DNA from: Polyrhizophydium stewartii
Lineage: Eukaryota; Chytridiomycota; Chytridiomycetes; Rhizophydiales
Assembly: GCA_027604665.1 (NCBI GenBank)
Contig: JADGIZ010000132.1
Location: 1-23,716, forward strand
Reading direction: 5' to 3'
DNA: 23,716 nucleotides
The notes below the pieces were generated by a model that worked only from the letters and a program-made list of their open reading frames with translations, was not told the DNA's origin and did not search any database. How positions within the stretch are numbered: the stretch's first letter is position 1; every line of letters starts with the position of its first letter. This document shows, in pieces, positions 9,209 to 18,139 of the stretch. The position numbers were made by a program, and so were the translations under genes.

Positions 9209-10424
9209 ATGGGCAAGTCGCGCGCAGTTTGCCGCCTGCGCCAGACGGGGACCGACCGACGCCGACGCGCCGGCGACAGCCGCCCGCGGCGCATCCGCCC
9301 GACCCGCCGGCGCGCGCGCACGCACGCACGCACACGCGCACGCACGCATGCGTCCATGCGCGCGCGCGTCCGTGGATGCATCCGCCGGCGGACACCCTCG
9401 CCGCCTGCTTCCATCCGTCCATCCGCGAGGGGCGGATGGAGGTGGAGGTGTCGTGACGCCCGCCCGCCCGCCAGCCTGCGGCTGCGAGGCCACGGTGCCG
9501 GCTGGTCGGATGTGCCTGCGCGCGCATATCCTCGGGCGCCTGCTGCGCCGGGCCGGCCTCACGCCTGCCGGCCAGCGGGTACCTCGAGCGGGTGCCCCGT
9601 GTTCAGCGAGCGTGTGTCGTCGCGGTGGTCGGACGTGTGCAGGTCGCCGGCCGACCACCCGAGCCTGCCCGTGGCGTTGCTGCCGCTCCCTTTGCCGGCG
9701 CTGCCACTCCCACTTTGTCCCCGTCTGCTGCCAGGCCTGCCCGTGTGCACCGGCGTGTTTGCTGACCCTGTCCTCTCGGCGATCGCGCCCGCGCTTTCGT
9801 CTTGTGAATGCCGCGTGTGCAGGTATCTCGCGAGACAGCCGCCACAAGAGGTCGCACACTGGTGCCAAGCGTGCCCACTACCGCAAGAAGAGGAAGTTCG
9901 AGCTTGGTCGCCAGGCTGCCAACACCAAGATTGGCGCCAAGCGCATCCATGTCATCCGCGTCCGCGGTGGCAACACCAAGTTCCGTGCTCTCCGCCTGGA
10001 CTCGGGCAACTTCTCGTGGGGCACCCAGTCGGTGACCCGCAAGGCCCGCATCATCCGCGTCGTCTACAACGCCTCGAACAACGAGCTTGTCCGCACGAAC
10101 ACGCTCGTCAAGGGCGCCATTGTCGAGATTGACGCCGTTCCCCTCCGCCAGTGGTTCGAGTCGCACTACGCCGTGCCCCTCGGCCGCAAGAAGACCGAGA
10201 CGGCCGAGATCGCCAAGGAGGGCTCGAACCACGTCCAGCGCAAGGTCCAGGCCCGCCGCAAGGACTCTGCCGTCGAGCAGGCCCTCGCCGACCAGTTCGC
10301 CGCCGGCCGCGTCTACGCTCGCCTCGCGTCGCGCCCCGGCCAGTCGGGCCGCGCCGACGGCTACATCCTCGAGGGCCGCGAGCTTGACTTCTACCTCCGC
10401 AAGCTCAGGTCTCGCAAGGCTTAA
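9209..10424 (+). CDS. RPS8: 40S ribosomal protein eS8 (RPS8)
   Basis: Exons are 9209-9212 (just ATGG) and 9823-10424, giving 201 residues; yeast eS8 has 200. The second exon reads [20 protein letters not shown] followed by the [10 protein letters not shown] segment, the unmistakable eS8 N-terminus, and runs without a break to the end (RKLRSRKA). eS8 is a structural protein of the small ribosomal subunit that binds 18S rRNA. The first codon must be supplied from upstream. ATGG at 9209 lies in ACCATGG and is followed by GCAAGT, the consensus donor of GC-AG introns; no ATGG followed by GT was found in the interval. The intron is 610 nt, with CTGAC at 9762-9766 and the first AG after it used as acceptor. 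Splitting a ribosomal protein gene right after the start codon is common in fungi. Coding exon 2 is certain; exon 1 is a well-supported inference. Confidence 0.92.
9213..9822 (+). other. Long GC-AG first intron of RPS8
   Basis: This is a 610-nt intron, about eight times the typical length in this window, starting GCAAGT and ending GTGTGCAG. It contains an alternating purine-pyrimidine tract (9311-9353) and GC-rich, low-information sequence. I looked for C/D snoRNA boxes because eS8 introns host snoRNAs in animals. I found no convincing RTGATGA box paired with CTGA and a terminal stem, so no RNA gene is called. Confidence 0.6.
9311..9353. repeat. Alternating CG/CA purine-pyrimidine tract
   Basis: About 43 bases alternate strictly pyrimidine-purine, mostly CG and CA steps with a CGCACGCA-type repeat. 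Such tracts can adopt left-handed Z-DNA under supercoiling. It lies inside the proposed RPS8 first intron, about 100 bases downstream of the start codon. Confidence 0.75.
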
Positions 10425-10656
10425 GCTTTTGGGCGAATGTAACGAAACTCCAAGATGCGGGTTTATGCCGTTTTGCGTTTGCGGTCGGGCGAGTGGGGGT
10501 TGCGTGAGTGGCGGTGTGCAGTGGGAGAGAGAGAGCAAGCGGGACGGGCGTGCGGGCGAGTGCGCCGGCCCCTTGGCTGGATCCGGGTCAGCCCAAAGGC
10601 GGCGGCGTCCCATTTTCGCCGCCTTGGCCGAACCGACAACCACCACCGACGTCCTC

Positions 10657-11432
10657 ATGCCCGGCGTTGAGCACGGCCGAGGCGGCGACGCAAGCGACAA
10701 CATCTGGCTCGCCGCCGGCGAGGGCCGCATCGAGGACGTTGAGCGCTTTCTGCGCACGGGCGGGCCGGACGGCAACCCGCTCGACCCCAACGCCGCCGAC
10801 CAGTTCAGCTACACAGCCCTGCATGCGGCAGCGTCGTACGGCCACACCGACATTGTGCGGCTGCTGGTCGGCAAGTACGGCGCCAACCCCAACATCACCG
10901 ACTCGGACGGCGACACGCCGATGCACGTTGTCGAGACCGCCGAGACGGCGCGCGCGCTCGTCGAGCTCGGCGCCGACCCGACCCAGCGCAACGAGGCCGG
11001 TCGTCTGGTGCGTCGCCTCGCTCGACGCCTCGGCCGCTGTTTTTTCTTTCTGGGGGTTTGTGGCTCAGCAGTGGCAGACGCTGACCGCCATGCCCGCAGC
11101 CGATCGAGTCCGCCTACACGGAGGGCTGGGAGAGCGTGGTAGAGTTCCTCGCAGGTGCGATCTGCCAGCGGTCACTCTCTCCATGCGTCCCGCGCGCTGA
11201 CGATCCCGGCGCAGAGTTCACGCCCGAGTTCGAGAAGGTCAGCGAGGACAGCGACGGCGAGGGCGAGGGCGATCTGGGCGACATCGACTTTGACGAGATT
11301 CCGCCCGAGGTTCGCGCGCGGCTCGTGGAGCAGCTCGCGGCCTTCCACCGCGGCGAGCTGGACGACGCTGGCGACGAGATGGCACAGGACGACGACGACA
11401 ACAACAACGACGAGAGCAACAACAAGCATTAA
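10657..11432 (+). CDS. Small ankyrin-repeat protein, Yar1-like (probable Rps3 chaperone)
   Basis: Exons are 10657-11007, 11100-11154 and 11215-11432, with consistent phases, giving 207 residues. Residues about 12-35 form an N-terminal helix (NIWLAAGEGRIEDVERFL). Ankyrin repeats follow: YTALHAAASYGHTDIVRLLV near 50-70, TPMHVV...ALVELGADPTQRN near 88-112, and RLPIESAYTEGWESVVEFLA near 116-135. The C-terminus (about 140-207) is strongly acidic, with Asp/Glu and an Asp/Asn run. Size, two to three ankyrin repeats and an acidic tail match fungal Yar1, which binds newly made Rps3 and escorts it to pre-40S particles. The position just downstream of RPS8 fits a ribosome-assembly role. Other small ankyrin proteins have a similar shape, so the specific assignment is moderate. 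Both introns (92 and 60 nt) carry CTGAC. The ATG lacks a purine at -3; no better in-frame start was seen. Confidence 0.7.
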
Positions 11433-11600
11433 TCAATGAACTATTTGCATGTGCAGCGTCTGTTGGACGGCTCGGAGGAGCCATGGGCACCCGGCCGGGC
11501 CTCAACGCTTGCGCTGGCGTGCGATCGCTTACAGCCGGTGCTGGTGCACGCTGCGCGGGTCGACACCTGAGCTGCCACCTGCAGCCACGCTTTGCCCGAG

Positions 11601-14600
11601 ATGAACTTTCTGCGCAGTATCGTGTCGGCCACCGTGATGGCGGGCAGGGTCGGCGGCGACGACCTCAGACACGAGGGCGTGGCGACTGCTGCGCTACTGC
11701 GCCTCGGGATCGGCGCGCGGCCTGCGGGGCCCGTGGCGCTGGACGACGCGCAGTCGCTGCTGGCGCTGGCGCTCGACGACGGCTCGGTGCTGCTCGTCGG
11801 CGACAAGCTCGAGGTCGTGCTGCGCCAGCCACGGCCGCCTGCACCGCCCCCGCCCCCGCCGACGCCGGCCACAGTGCCCGGCGTGCCCGACCGCTCCGTC
11901 GACGCCGCCATCCACCAGCAGTTTGTCCACTTTGACCAGGACGCCCGCCGCCCGTCGCTGCCCGGCGGAACGCCCGCCGCTGGCGTCGACGCTGACAGGG
12001 CCCTGGAGCCTGCACCAGCACCGCCCGCGCTGCGCCTCGCCTTCAAGCACGGCGACAAGATGCTCGTCGGCGTCGGCCCCCCGGACCTGGTCGTGGTGTG
12101 GGACCTGGCACAGCCCGAGCTCGAGCCGCTGTGCGTGCGCCTGGGCCAGCGCGCAACGGCCGCCTTCGACGTCAGCCCCTTGTCGCCCTGGATCGCGGTC
12201 GGCCTCGAGTCGGGTGCTGTGTGCATGGTCGATGCCCAGACTGGCCAGATCTCGCACGATGCAGTGCCGCCGCTCGACCCCTCGGGCACCCCGATCGCCG
12301 GGCCCGCCGAGCCACCAGCGGCGCCGCCGGCCACACCGCCCGCCCGGCCACCTGCCGTGCCTCCGTCCGCCTCGCCCGTGCGCCACGCGCTGTTCGCCCC
12401 AAACGACGCCAACCTGCTCCTTCTGGTGCTCGACAGCGGCTTGATCCTCATGTGGGATCTGACCCGCCGCCTCGCCATCAAGCGCTACGTCTACGTCGGC
12501 ACCGCCGATCCCAAGCGCGTCGCGCCGCTGCCCTGCTTGTCCGTGTGCTGGCGTCCCGATGCCGAGCAGTTTGTCGCCGCATACACCGACAACCAGCTGG
12601 TGTTCTGGAACGTCAAGAGCGACTGGATCGCCAACGTCACCGCATCCCGCAAGCGCGACGAGACGAGAAAACCTGCTCTCGTACGCCCCGTGCTCGCCAC
12701 GTCCGCTCCGCAGCGCGCGGCCGCCGACAAGGCTGCGCGCGACTCTCATCCGATCATGCACATCGACTGGGTCCCGCTCCTGGGCGAGCAAGACACAGCC
12801 ATCCTCGTGGGCGGCGGCCTCCCGCTCGCGGGGCCTGACGGCATCGCCTGCCTGATCCTCGCCTCCAAGGTCGACCTCAAACCAAGCACCATCACCGAGA
12901 TCGCTGTGCCGCTGGCTGCCGGCGCCATCGGTCTCGCTGCCTTGCCGCCCGCTCTGCCCGCCTCGTCCAGCGCACAGCCCCAGCCGCTCGCGGTCGTCGT
13001 CGTCGACGCCAGCGCCACAGTCACGGCTCTCGCGCTCCACGGAACTTCGCTCACGGCGCTGCGGCTCCCCCCGTCGCTCGCCTTCGATGCTCCGTCGTTT
13101 GATCCCCGCGCACCGCCATCTCGAAGCAGCCTCTTCGCCATCGCACCGGGCTCAGAAAACATAGTCTACGAGCTCAACACAATTGCGCAGGCCAGGACGC
13201 ACCTTGAGCCGCTCTCGCTGCCGCTTGCCGGCGCGCGTATCCGCCGCAAGAACACACGTCGCATTACCGACATCATCTGCGTCGTCCGGCCCAATCGCAT
13301 GCTCGAGTTCTGGGAGTGCTCCATGCCAACTCCGCTCCTGCTCATGTCGCTCCCCTTTGACGAGTGGCTTCCCAGCGCGCACATTGACGCTGTGCACCTG
13401 CGATTCGCGCGCCAGACTCTCATGGTGCAGCTCGGGCCTTACGTCGTCGTCCACAAGTTTGTCCCGCCAATCTTCCACCGGAAGGGTTCAGTCGGCCACC
13501 AACCCGGGGCCGAGGCCGAGGCCGAAGTCGACATTGACGCCATGATGGCCAAGCTGGACGCCACAATGGACAAGGTGATTGAGGACTCGGCGGCAATCAA
13601 CACGCTCATCTCGCACCAAGCCTCAAGCGACGCTGCCCGGCGGCGCACGGCAAGCGGCCGCTCCGCGTCGACCGCCCATTCGACCTCTGGTGCCAGGCGC
13701 AGCGACAGCACTGATATCCAGCACGATGCTTCGAGCGCAGCCCCATCCGACGCGACCGAACGCGCGCAAGATGCAGCTGCTTCGCCAACCCCATCGGCTG
13801 GTCCGCCAAAGATCCCTGCCCGTATCGCCGGCCACTCGGGCGCCGGTGCCAGCAACAAGGAGAGCGTACTTGGTTCCACCGCCACCTCAGAACCTGAAAC
13901 CCTGCCCGAGCCGTCTGAAAGCATTGACCACCAAAGTGACAATCAGAACGTTTGGTTCACGCTTCTCGAGACAAAGGCGTACCGCTCGGCAGCTTGTTGG
14001 CGCCCGCTCTTCCAGGCCATCCATGCGTCCGAGGTCGAGCTGTGCGAGTACGCAGACTGGCTCAACATTCTCGCCACCTCGACTCGCGGGCACATCCACT
14101 TCACCGACACCATCACAGGCCGCGAGCTGCTCACTGCCAAGATCCCCGTGCCCAACCACATTGCCGCGGACCCGCGCATGGCCCAGCAGCGCTCAACCAT
14201 CTCTATTGCTGCCATGCAGTTTTTGCCCGCGATCGTGGGGCCGGATCCGATGCCGCGCATGTGCCTCGTCGCCGTCTCGACCGCTGGCACGCTGCTTGCC
14301 TTCCAACTTGGCTTAAACGAGGAGACGCGCCAAGTTACTGTCCAGCCCCACATCATTTTCCACCCGAAGCCTTCGTCCCAGATTGGCACAGGTGTCCCGC
14401 AAGCGTCAGAGTACGAGCGCCCCTTGCTCCTCGCCGTCCTTGATGCCAGCGGCCTGCTTGTGCGGCCCGACCGCTACTACTCGGCCGCTCAGTTGCCCGA
14501 GGAGTATTTTGTTATTGCCACGCCGACGTCGGTCCGCGTGCTGGTCAAGGAGGGCGCCGATCCAATCTCGCAGACGGCCTTCAAGTACACACCCAAGGAC

Positions 14601-15519
14601 CATGCGATTGTCAAATCTTCCATTGCGTACATCCTCAACGGTGCGCCGAATCTGGTAACCGGTCGGGCATCGTGGAGCTGGCTGACTCTGTTGTGTTGTG
14701 GATGCAGGCACGCCGCATGTGATTGCACTGACGCACCTGGGCCGCATGCTCGTCTATGAGCTGCCGGCCCTCGATCTTGTCGCAAGCATTCCCCTACCAG
14801 AGACTGTCGACGCCTCGTAAGCCTGCTCCGCATCCTTCCAGGCCCCAGAAAGCCGCCTCTGACTGTGCTCGGTCTGCAGAAAACTGTCGTCGGCGCACAT
14901 TTCGGAAGACGGCCGCCTGGGCTGCTGGATGGCTGACGGCCACTGGGAGATGCTCTCGCTCATCTCTGACCGCTCATCGTAAGGCTTGACGCTGGACCCT
15001 TGTGTGCGTGCTTATCTGCAGGTTCTGACGGACCACGCAGGTTCCCAGATGTCGAGGTTCGCCTGTACGACATGTACCGCGCACACCAGTGGCATCAGAG
15101 CCGCGGGCTGCGTCCAAACGCCTCTGGCCGCAACCCCGCGCATGACTCGCTCTGTGAGTTGATCTCGCAGCGTGATACAGAAGCGGCGCGCAGCTGACGC
15201 TTTCGGCACACGCTCTTTAGTTGGATGGCAGCCAACTGCGCGAGTCGGCCAACCTAGCGCAGCAAGCGCGGGAGGTTCGGGCGGCAGCGGCAGCGGAGGA
15301 CCCATGTCCGAACTGCAGATGGTGCGGCACAGCCTGCAATGCAAAGTGGGGCGATCTTGGCTTGCTGACGCCTGCTTGCAGAAACTCAACGAGCGCGGCG
15401 AGCGCTTGCAGCAGCTCGAGACAAAGTTTGGAGACCTCGCCGGCTCGTCAAAGACGTTTGTCGACACGATCCGCGAGTACAACGAGCGCCAGGCCAACAA
15501 GGCGTGGTGGCAGTTTTAA
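11601..15519 (+). CDS. Tomosyn/Sro7 (lethal giant larvae family) protein with C-terminal R-SNARE motif
   Basis: Exons are 11601-14640, 14708-14816, 14880-14978, 15041-15153, 15221-15321 and 15382-15519, giving 1199 residues. The opening (residues 34-66, LRLGIGARPAGPVALDDAQSL and following) is the first WD-like repeat of the Lgl/tomosyn/Sro7 family. Further WD-type segments occur throughout, for example VVVWDLAQPELEPLCV and GLILMWDLTRRLAIKRYVYV. A Pro-rich insert lies at about 77-95 and a disordered Ser/Ala-rich loop at about 650-760. Near the end is ISEDGRLGCWMADGHWEML. The last exon encodes a coiled coil, L-N-E-R-G-E-R-L-Q-Q-L-E, ending in KAWWQF. It aligns with VAMP R-SNAREs so that Arg1159 takes the zero-layer position, and Leu/Leu/Met at -3/-7/-10 keep the heptads. 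Such proteins bind t-SNAREs and regulate polarised exocytosis at the plasma membrane. All five introns (60-67 nt) carry CTGAC. Confidence 0.85.
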
Positions 15520-15535
15520 GGCGACGCCCATGCGA

Positions 15536-15541
15536 AATAAA
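15536..15541 (+). promoter_or_regulatory. AATAAA polyadenylation signal of the tomosyn gene
   Basis: A canonical AATAAA lies 17 bases after the tomosyn stop codon. It is only 25 bases before the next start codon on the same strand, so the 3' end of this transcript and the 5' leader of the next gene must overlap or nearly touch. Confidence 0.55.
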
Positions 15542-15565
15542 ACGTGCTTTGCCACTCAAGCGACA

Positions 15566-17821
15566 ATGTCGTGGTTTTCAGGACGGGGCAGCGACGACAG
15601 CGACGACAGCGACGAAGAAGACCTGGAGGACGCAGCAAAAGCTGAGTTCTTTGGGATCTCGAAGTGGAGGGGCTCGACCGGCATGGCTCGGGCCGTCGTG
15701 GCCAAGGAGAACCGCGATGCCCGCAGCGTCAGAGACCAGGACAGCGGCCGCAACTCGACATCGAGCCAACATCAGGCACCTGCCAGCGCACAGGCGTCCG
15801 CCTCCGACCGTATGCGCACGCCTGCGCTCGCATCGTCCAAAGTTTCCCTTTCCGAGAACATGTCCGCGGCCCCGCTGGACGGCAGCTGGTCTCGGACGAG
15901 CAACATGGCCGAGCTCTTTGCGGAGGCGCAAGGCCGAAGCAGCGACAGCATCACCCCGCAAATGTCGGCGTCTGCGAACCAGTCGGCTTATGCGCTTCCG
16001 CTCCTCGGGGCCACAGGCCAACACGCATCTGTCGGCTCCGGCGGACTGCGTGACGATCCAACAGCGCCGATGCGCAGCCGCGATGTAGGCGGGCCTGATC
16101 TCGCGCGAGGTGCGCCGCGCCTTGCTCGTCCACCAACCACACGCGCTCGCGGGCTTGGGCCTCCGTCATAATGATGCTTGCTCACGAGCGTTGCTCCCGA
16201 ACAGACCGTGCGGCGCAGGAACAGCGCTCGCCAACGGGAGGCCTACGTCCCGGGTCGGCCCGTCCGAGCCCACCGATCGAGGTGCGTCTGACACACGCTC
16301 CGCCATGCGCGATCTGGGTCTTTCCGCTCGCCGGCGTGCTGCTACCGCTCGTGGAGCATGCTCCCTACCCTCGATCGCGCCATGGCTGATGCGGCCGGCA
16401 TTCTCGCGCGCCGCTGTCCCGATCGTTGTGGGGGTCGTGCGTCGCGGGATCTGGCCGCTGACAATATTCGCGGCGGCTCCAATCCACGGACTTCGTACCC
16501 ACGGATCCACGCGACCCACGGCGCTGCGCATTGGGCTCGTTGCCGCGGCGGTACGTGAAACAAGGGTCACGGTGCCCCGCCGCGCAGTTCATATTTCGAG
16601 AACGCACCCGATCCAGCACGGCCTGCAGTCGCTCAGACATCGCGCGATCTGGAATCGTCGAGCTCGATCGAGGACGCACCCGCGGCCAACGCCGTCTCGC
16701 TCACGGAGCGCATGAAGCAGCTCCGAAACCTGAGTTCGACCAAGCAGCCTACGCCCGGCGTTGCGTCAAGCAAAGCGCTTGTTCTCGATTCGTCGCGGAC
16801 GCACCGCAAGTCACCGCTGGTCAAGGAATCTGTTGCGCTTGAAGACTCGAGCAACTCGCTGGGCACCGAGAGCTCGTCCATGCTCGAAAGGTCGTCTGGG
16901 TCTGGCTCCGACACCGGAGCGCAGATGCGGCAGGCCTTTCGACATTCGGGTCTGGCCAATGAGGTTGAGCCCAAGGGCACGACGTGGATGTCCGGCGACG
17001 ACAATGGAGCGTTCGCGAACAGGTCGTCCAACTCGATGTTCACTTCCAGGTCCTTTGATTCGGCGCCAGGCGCACACAGCGGCGCGGCAAGCAGCACGAC
17101 CAGCGTGACGGGTCTTGCGCCGCAGTCCACGACTTGCATTGCCGGCAATCTGCGCACCGACAGCGTCACTGGACTTATTTACCAGACTGGCTCTCCAAAG
17201 GCCAGCGAGGACGTTGACGAACGAATCAGCAAGTTTGAGGCGATGCACGGCCCAGGCCCACGAATGACGGCTGAGCCTGCTACCGACAGTAACGCCAGTA
17301 TCGGTGCAGCATCGCAGCAGGCCGACTGGATGCGGAATCAATCCACCGACGCTGCTACCCGCGCTCTCAACAGAAGCGGCGTCGGCAGGAGCAACTTTAT
17401 TCAAAACCGCAGCAGCTCGTTTGCCGACTCGTCAGCATCGACACCAAACTCCGAGAGAAGCCAGATGCTGACCGATCGTCGAAGCTTCAACCAGAACGAG
17501 CGCGTAACGTTTTCCGGCGTCGAGCGCCGCGTTCCCGTCGCCAAGTCCGCCGTGGCCGAGCCAGATCCCAGTGAGATCCTTGTCGAAGATCTGCTGATGG
17601 AGATTGGCAAGTTGCGCAAGTGGACGCAGACCGAGATACAAGACGACTTGCGCGTGATGAAGTCGCAGCGTCTGCGCACCATGGCCGATCTGATGCTTTT
17701 GTCCGCGACGACGTGGAAGGAACTTATGATCCCCGGAATCGTCAAGGACTCGCTGCGTGCGGCCGTGAGCGCATACCGCAAAGACAGCAGCAGCAGCATC
17801 AGTCTCAACGCAGCATTCTGA
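15566..17821 (+). CDS. Unrecognised Ser-rich protein with C-terminal SAM-like helical domain (paralogue 1)
   Basis: The proposed exons are 15566-16109, 16205-16281 and 16565-17821 (625 residues); the first and third are well supported, the middle one is tentative. The N-terminus (MSWFSGRGSDDSDDSDEED) is acidic. Residues about 60-535 are polar and Ser/Asn/Gln/Thr-rich, probably disordered. Residues about 542-613 form a compact helical domain with Leu-Arg-Lys-Trp-Thr-x2-Glu-Ile-Gln, Gln-Arg-Leu-Arg-Thr, Thr-Trp-Lys-Glu-Leu and Ile-Val-Lys-Asp. The same domain ends the next gene. It resembles a SAM-type helix bundle by pattern, but I do not recognise a named family. Between 16110 and 16564 no single frame reads through. 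The model uses donors GTGCGC and GTGCGT as elsewhere in the window; its second intron (283 nt) has CTGAC at 16458-16462, with the acceptor the first AG after it. A frameshift or assembly error there is the alternative. Function is unknown. Confidence 0.6.
17567..17782 (+). other. Shared C-terminal helical domain, copy 1
   Basis: This 72-residue segment aligns with 18901-19110 of the next gene. I count roughly 25 identities in 62 aligned positions by eye, with one single-residue gap before Ile-Val-Lys-Asp. Conserved positions include Ile-Gly, Trp-Thr, Glu-x-Gln-x-Asp, Gln-Arg-x-Arg-Thr, Asp-Leu, Ser, Thr-Trp and Leu. Confidence 0.7.
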
Positions 17822-18139
17822 AAGCCACGGCACTCACTGCCCGGCGGCTTGTGATTGAGAGGAGCTGGCGAAGAATAAACGCTCGAGGCACAAGCGAGCG
17901 CCGCTCTCGCGATCCGCGTGGTTGTCCCGCGGCCAGTTTTGTGAGAAACTAATTCTTTAGTGCGGCCACTTTGAATCCCCGCGCGTGCTCGCGTCCGTGG
18001 ATGGCTCGATCGTCGCGCAGAATGACACGTCTTGATCGTGAAAGCGCAGGACCAGAAGGCGCTTCGTCTGTGGGGATATGGGCAGCAAGCCCTGCGCTTC
18101 GTCTTTCTTCAAAAAAGTGAAATCGCTGCCATCGTCATC
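17822..18139 (+). other. Spacer between the two paralogous genes
   Basis: These 318 bp lie between co-directional genes. An AATAAA at 17874-17879, 53 bases after the upstream stop codon, is the likely polyadenylation signal of that gene. The remainder must hold the promoter of the downstream gene. No further element or gene is visible. Confidence 0.5.
17874..17879 (+). promoter_or_regulatory. AATAAA polyadenylation signal of paralogue 1
   Basis: A canonical AATAAA hexamer lies 53 bases downstream of the TGA at 17819-17821, in a short AT-richer patch. Position and strand fit the 3' end of the upstream gene. Confidence 0.5.

Noticed and set aside
9213..9822. snoRNA hosted in the RPS8 intron
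   Set aside because: No convincing C and D box pair with flanking stem, or H/ACA layout, could be found by eye. A dedicated snoRNA search would be needed to reopen this.
9808..10035. ATG at 9808 as the start of eS8
   Set aside because: It is in the wrong frame for the eS8 protein and spans the acceptor at 9822.
8348..10132. 594-residue + strand open frame across the PPR gene and RPS8 intron
   Set aside because: It is Arg/Pro/His-rich with no domain. It overlaps the PPR gene antisense and runs into the eS8 exon in the wrong frame.
9603..10790. 395-residue minus-strand open frame opposite eS8
   Set aside because: It covers the eS8 exon, whose sense translation is unambiguous; its composition is typical of antisense reading.
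11694..13040. 448-residue minus-strand open frame opposite the tomosyn gene
   Set aside because: Long antisense frames are expected in GC-rich coding DNA. It shows no domain, while the + strand frame matches the Lgl/tomosyn family throughout.
16166..16570. 134-residue minus-strand open frame in the unresolved centre of paralogue 1
   Set aside because: It has no recognisable domain, and the + strand splice model with the window's usual donors and branch motif explains the region better.
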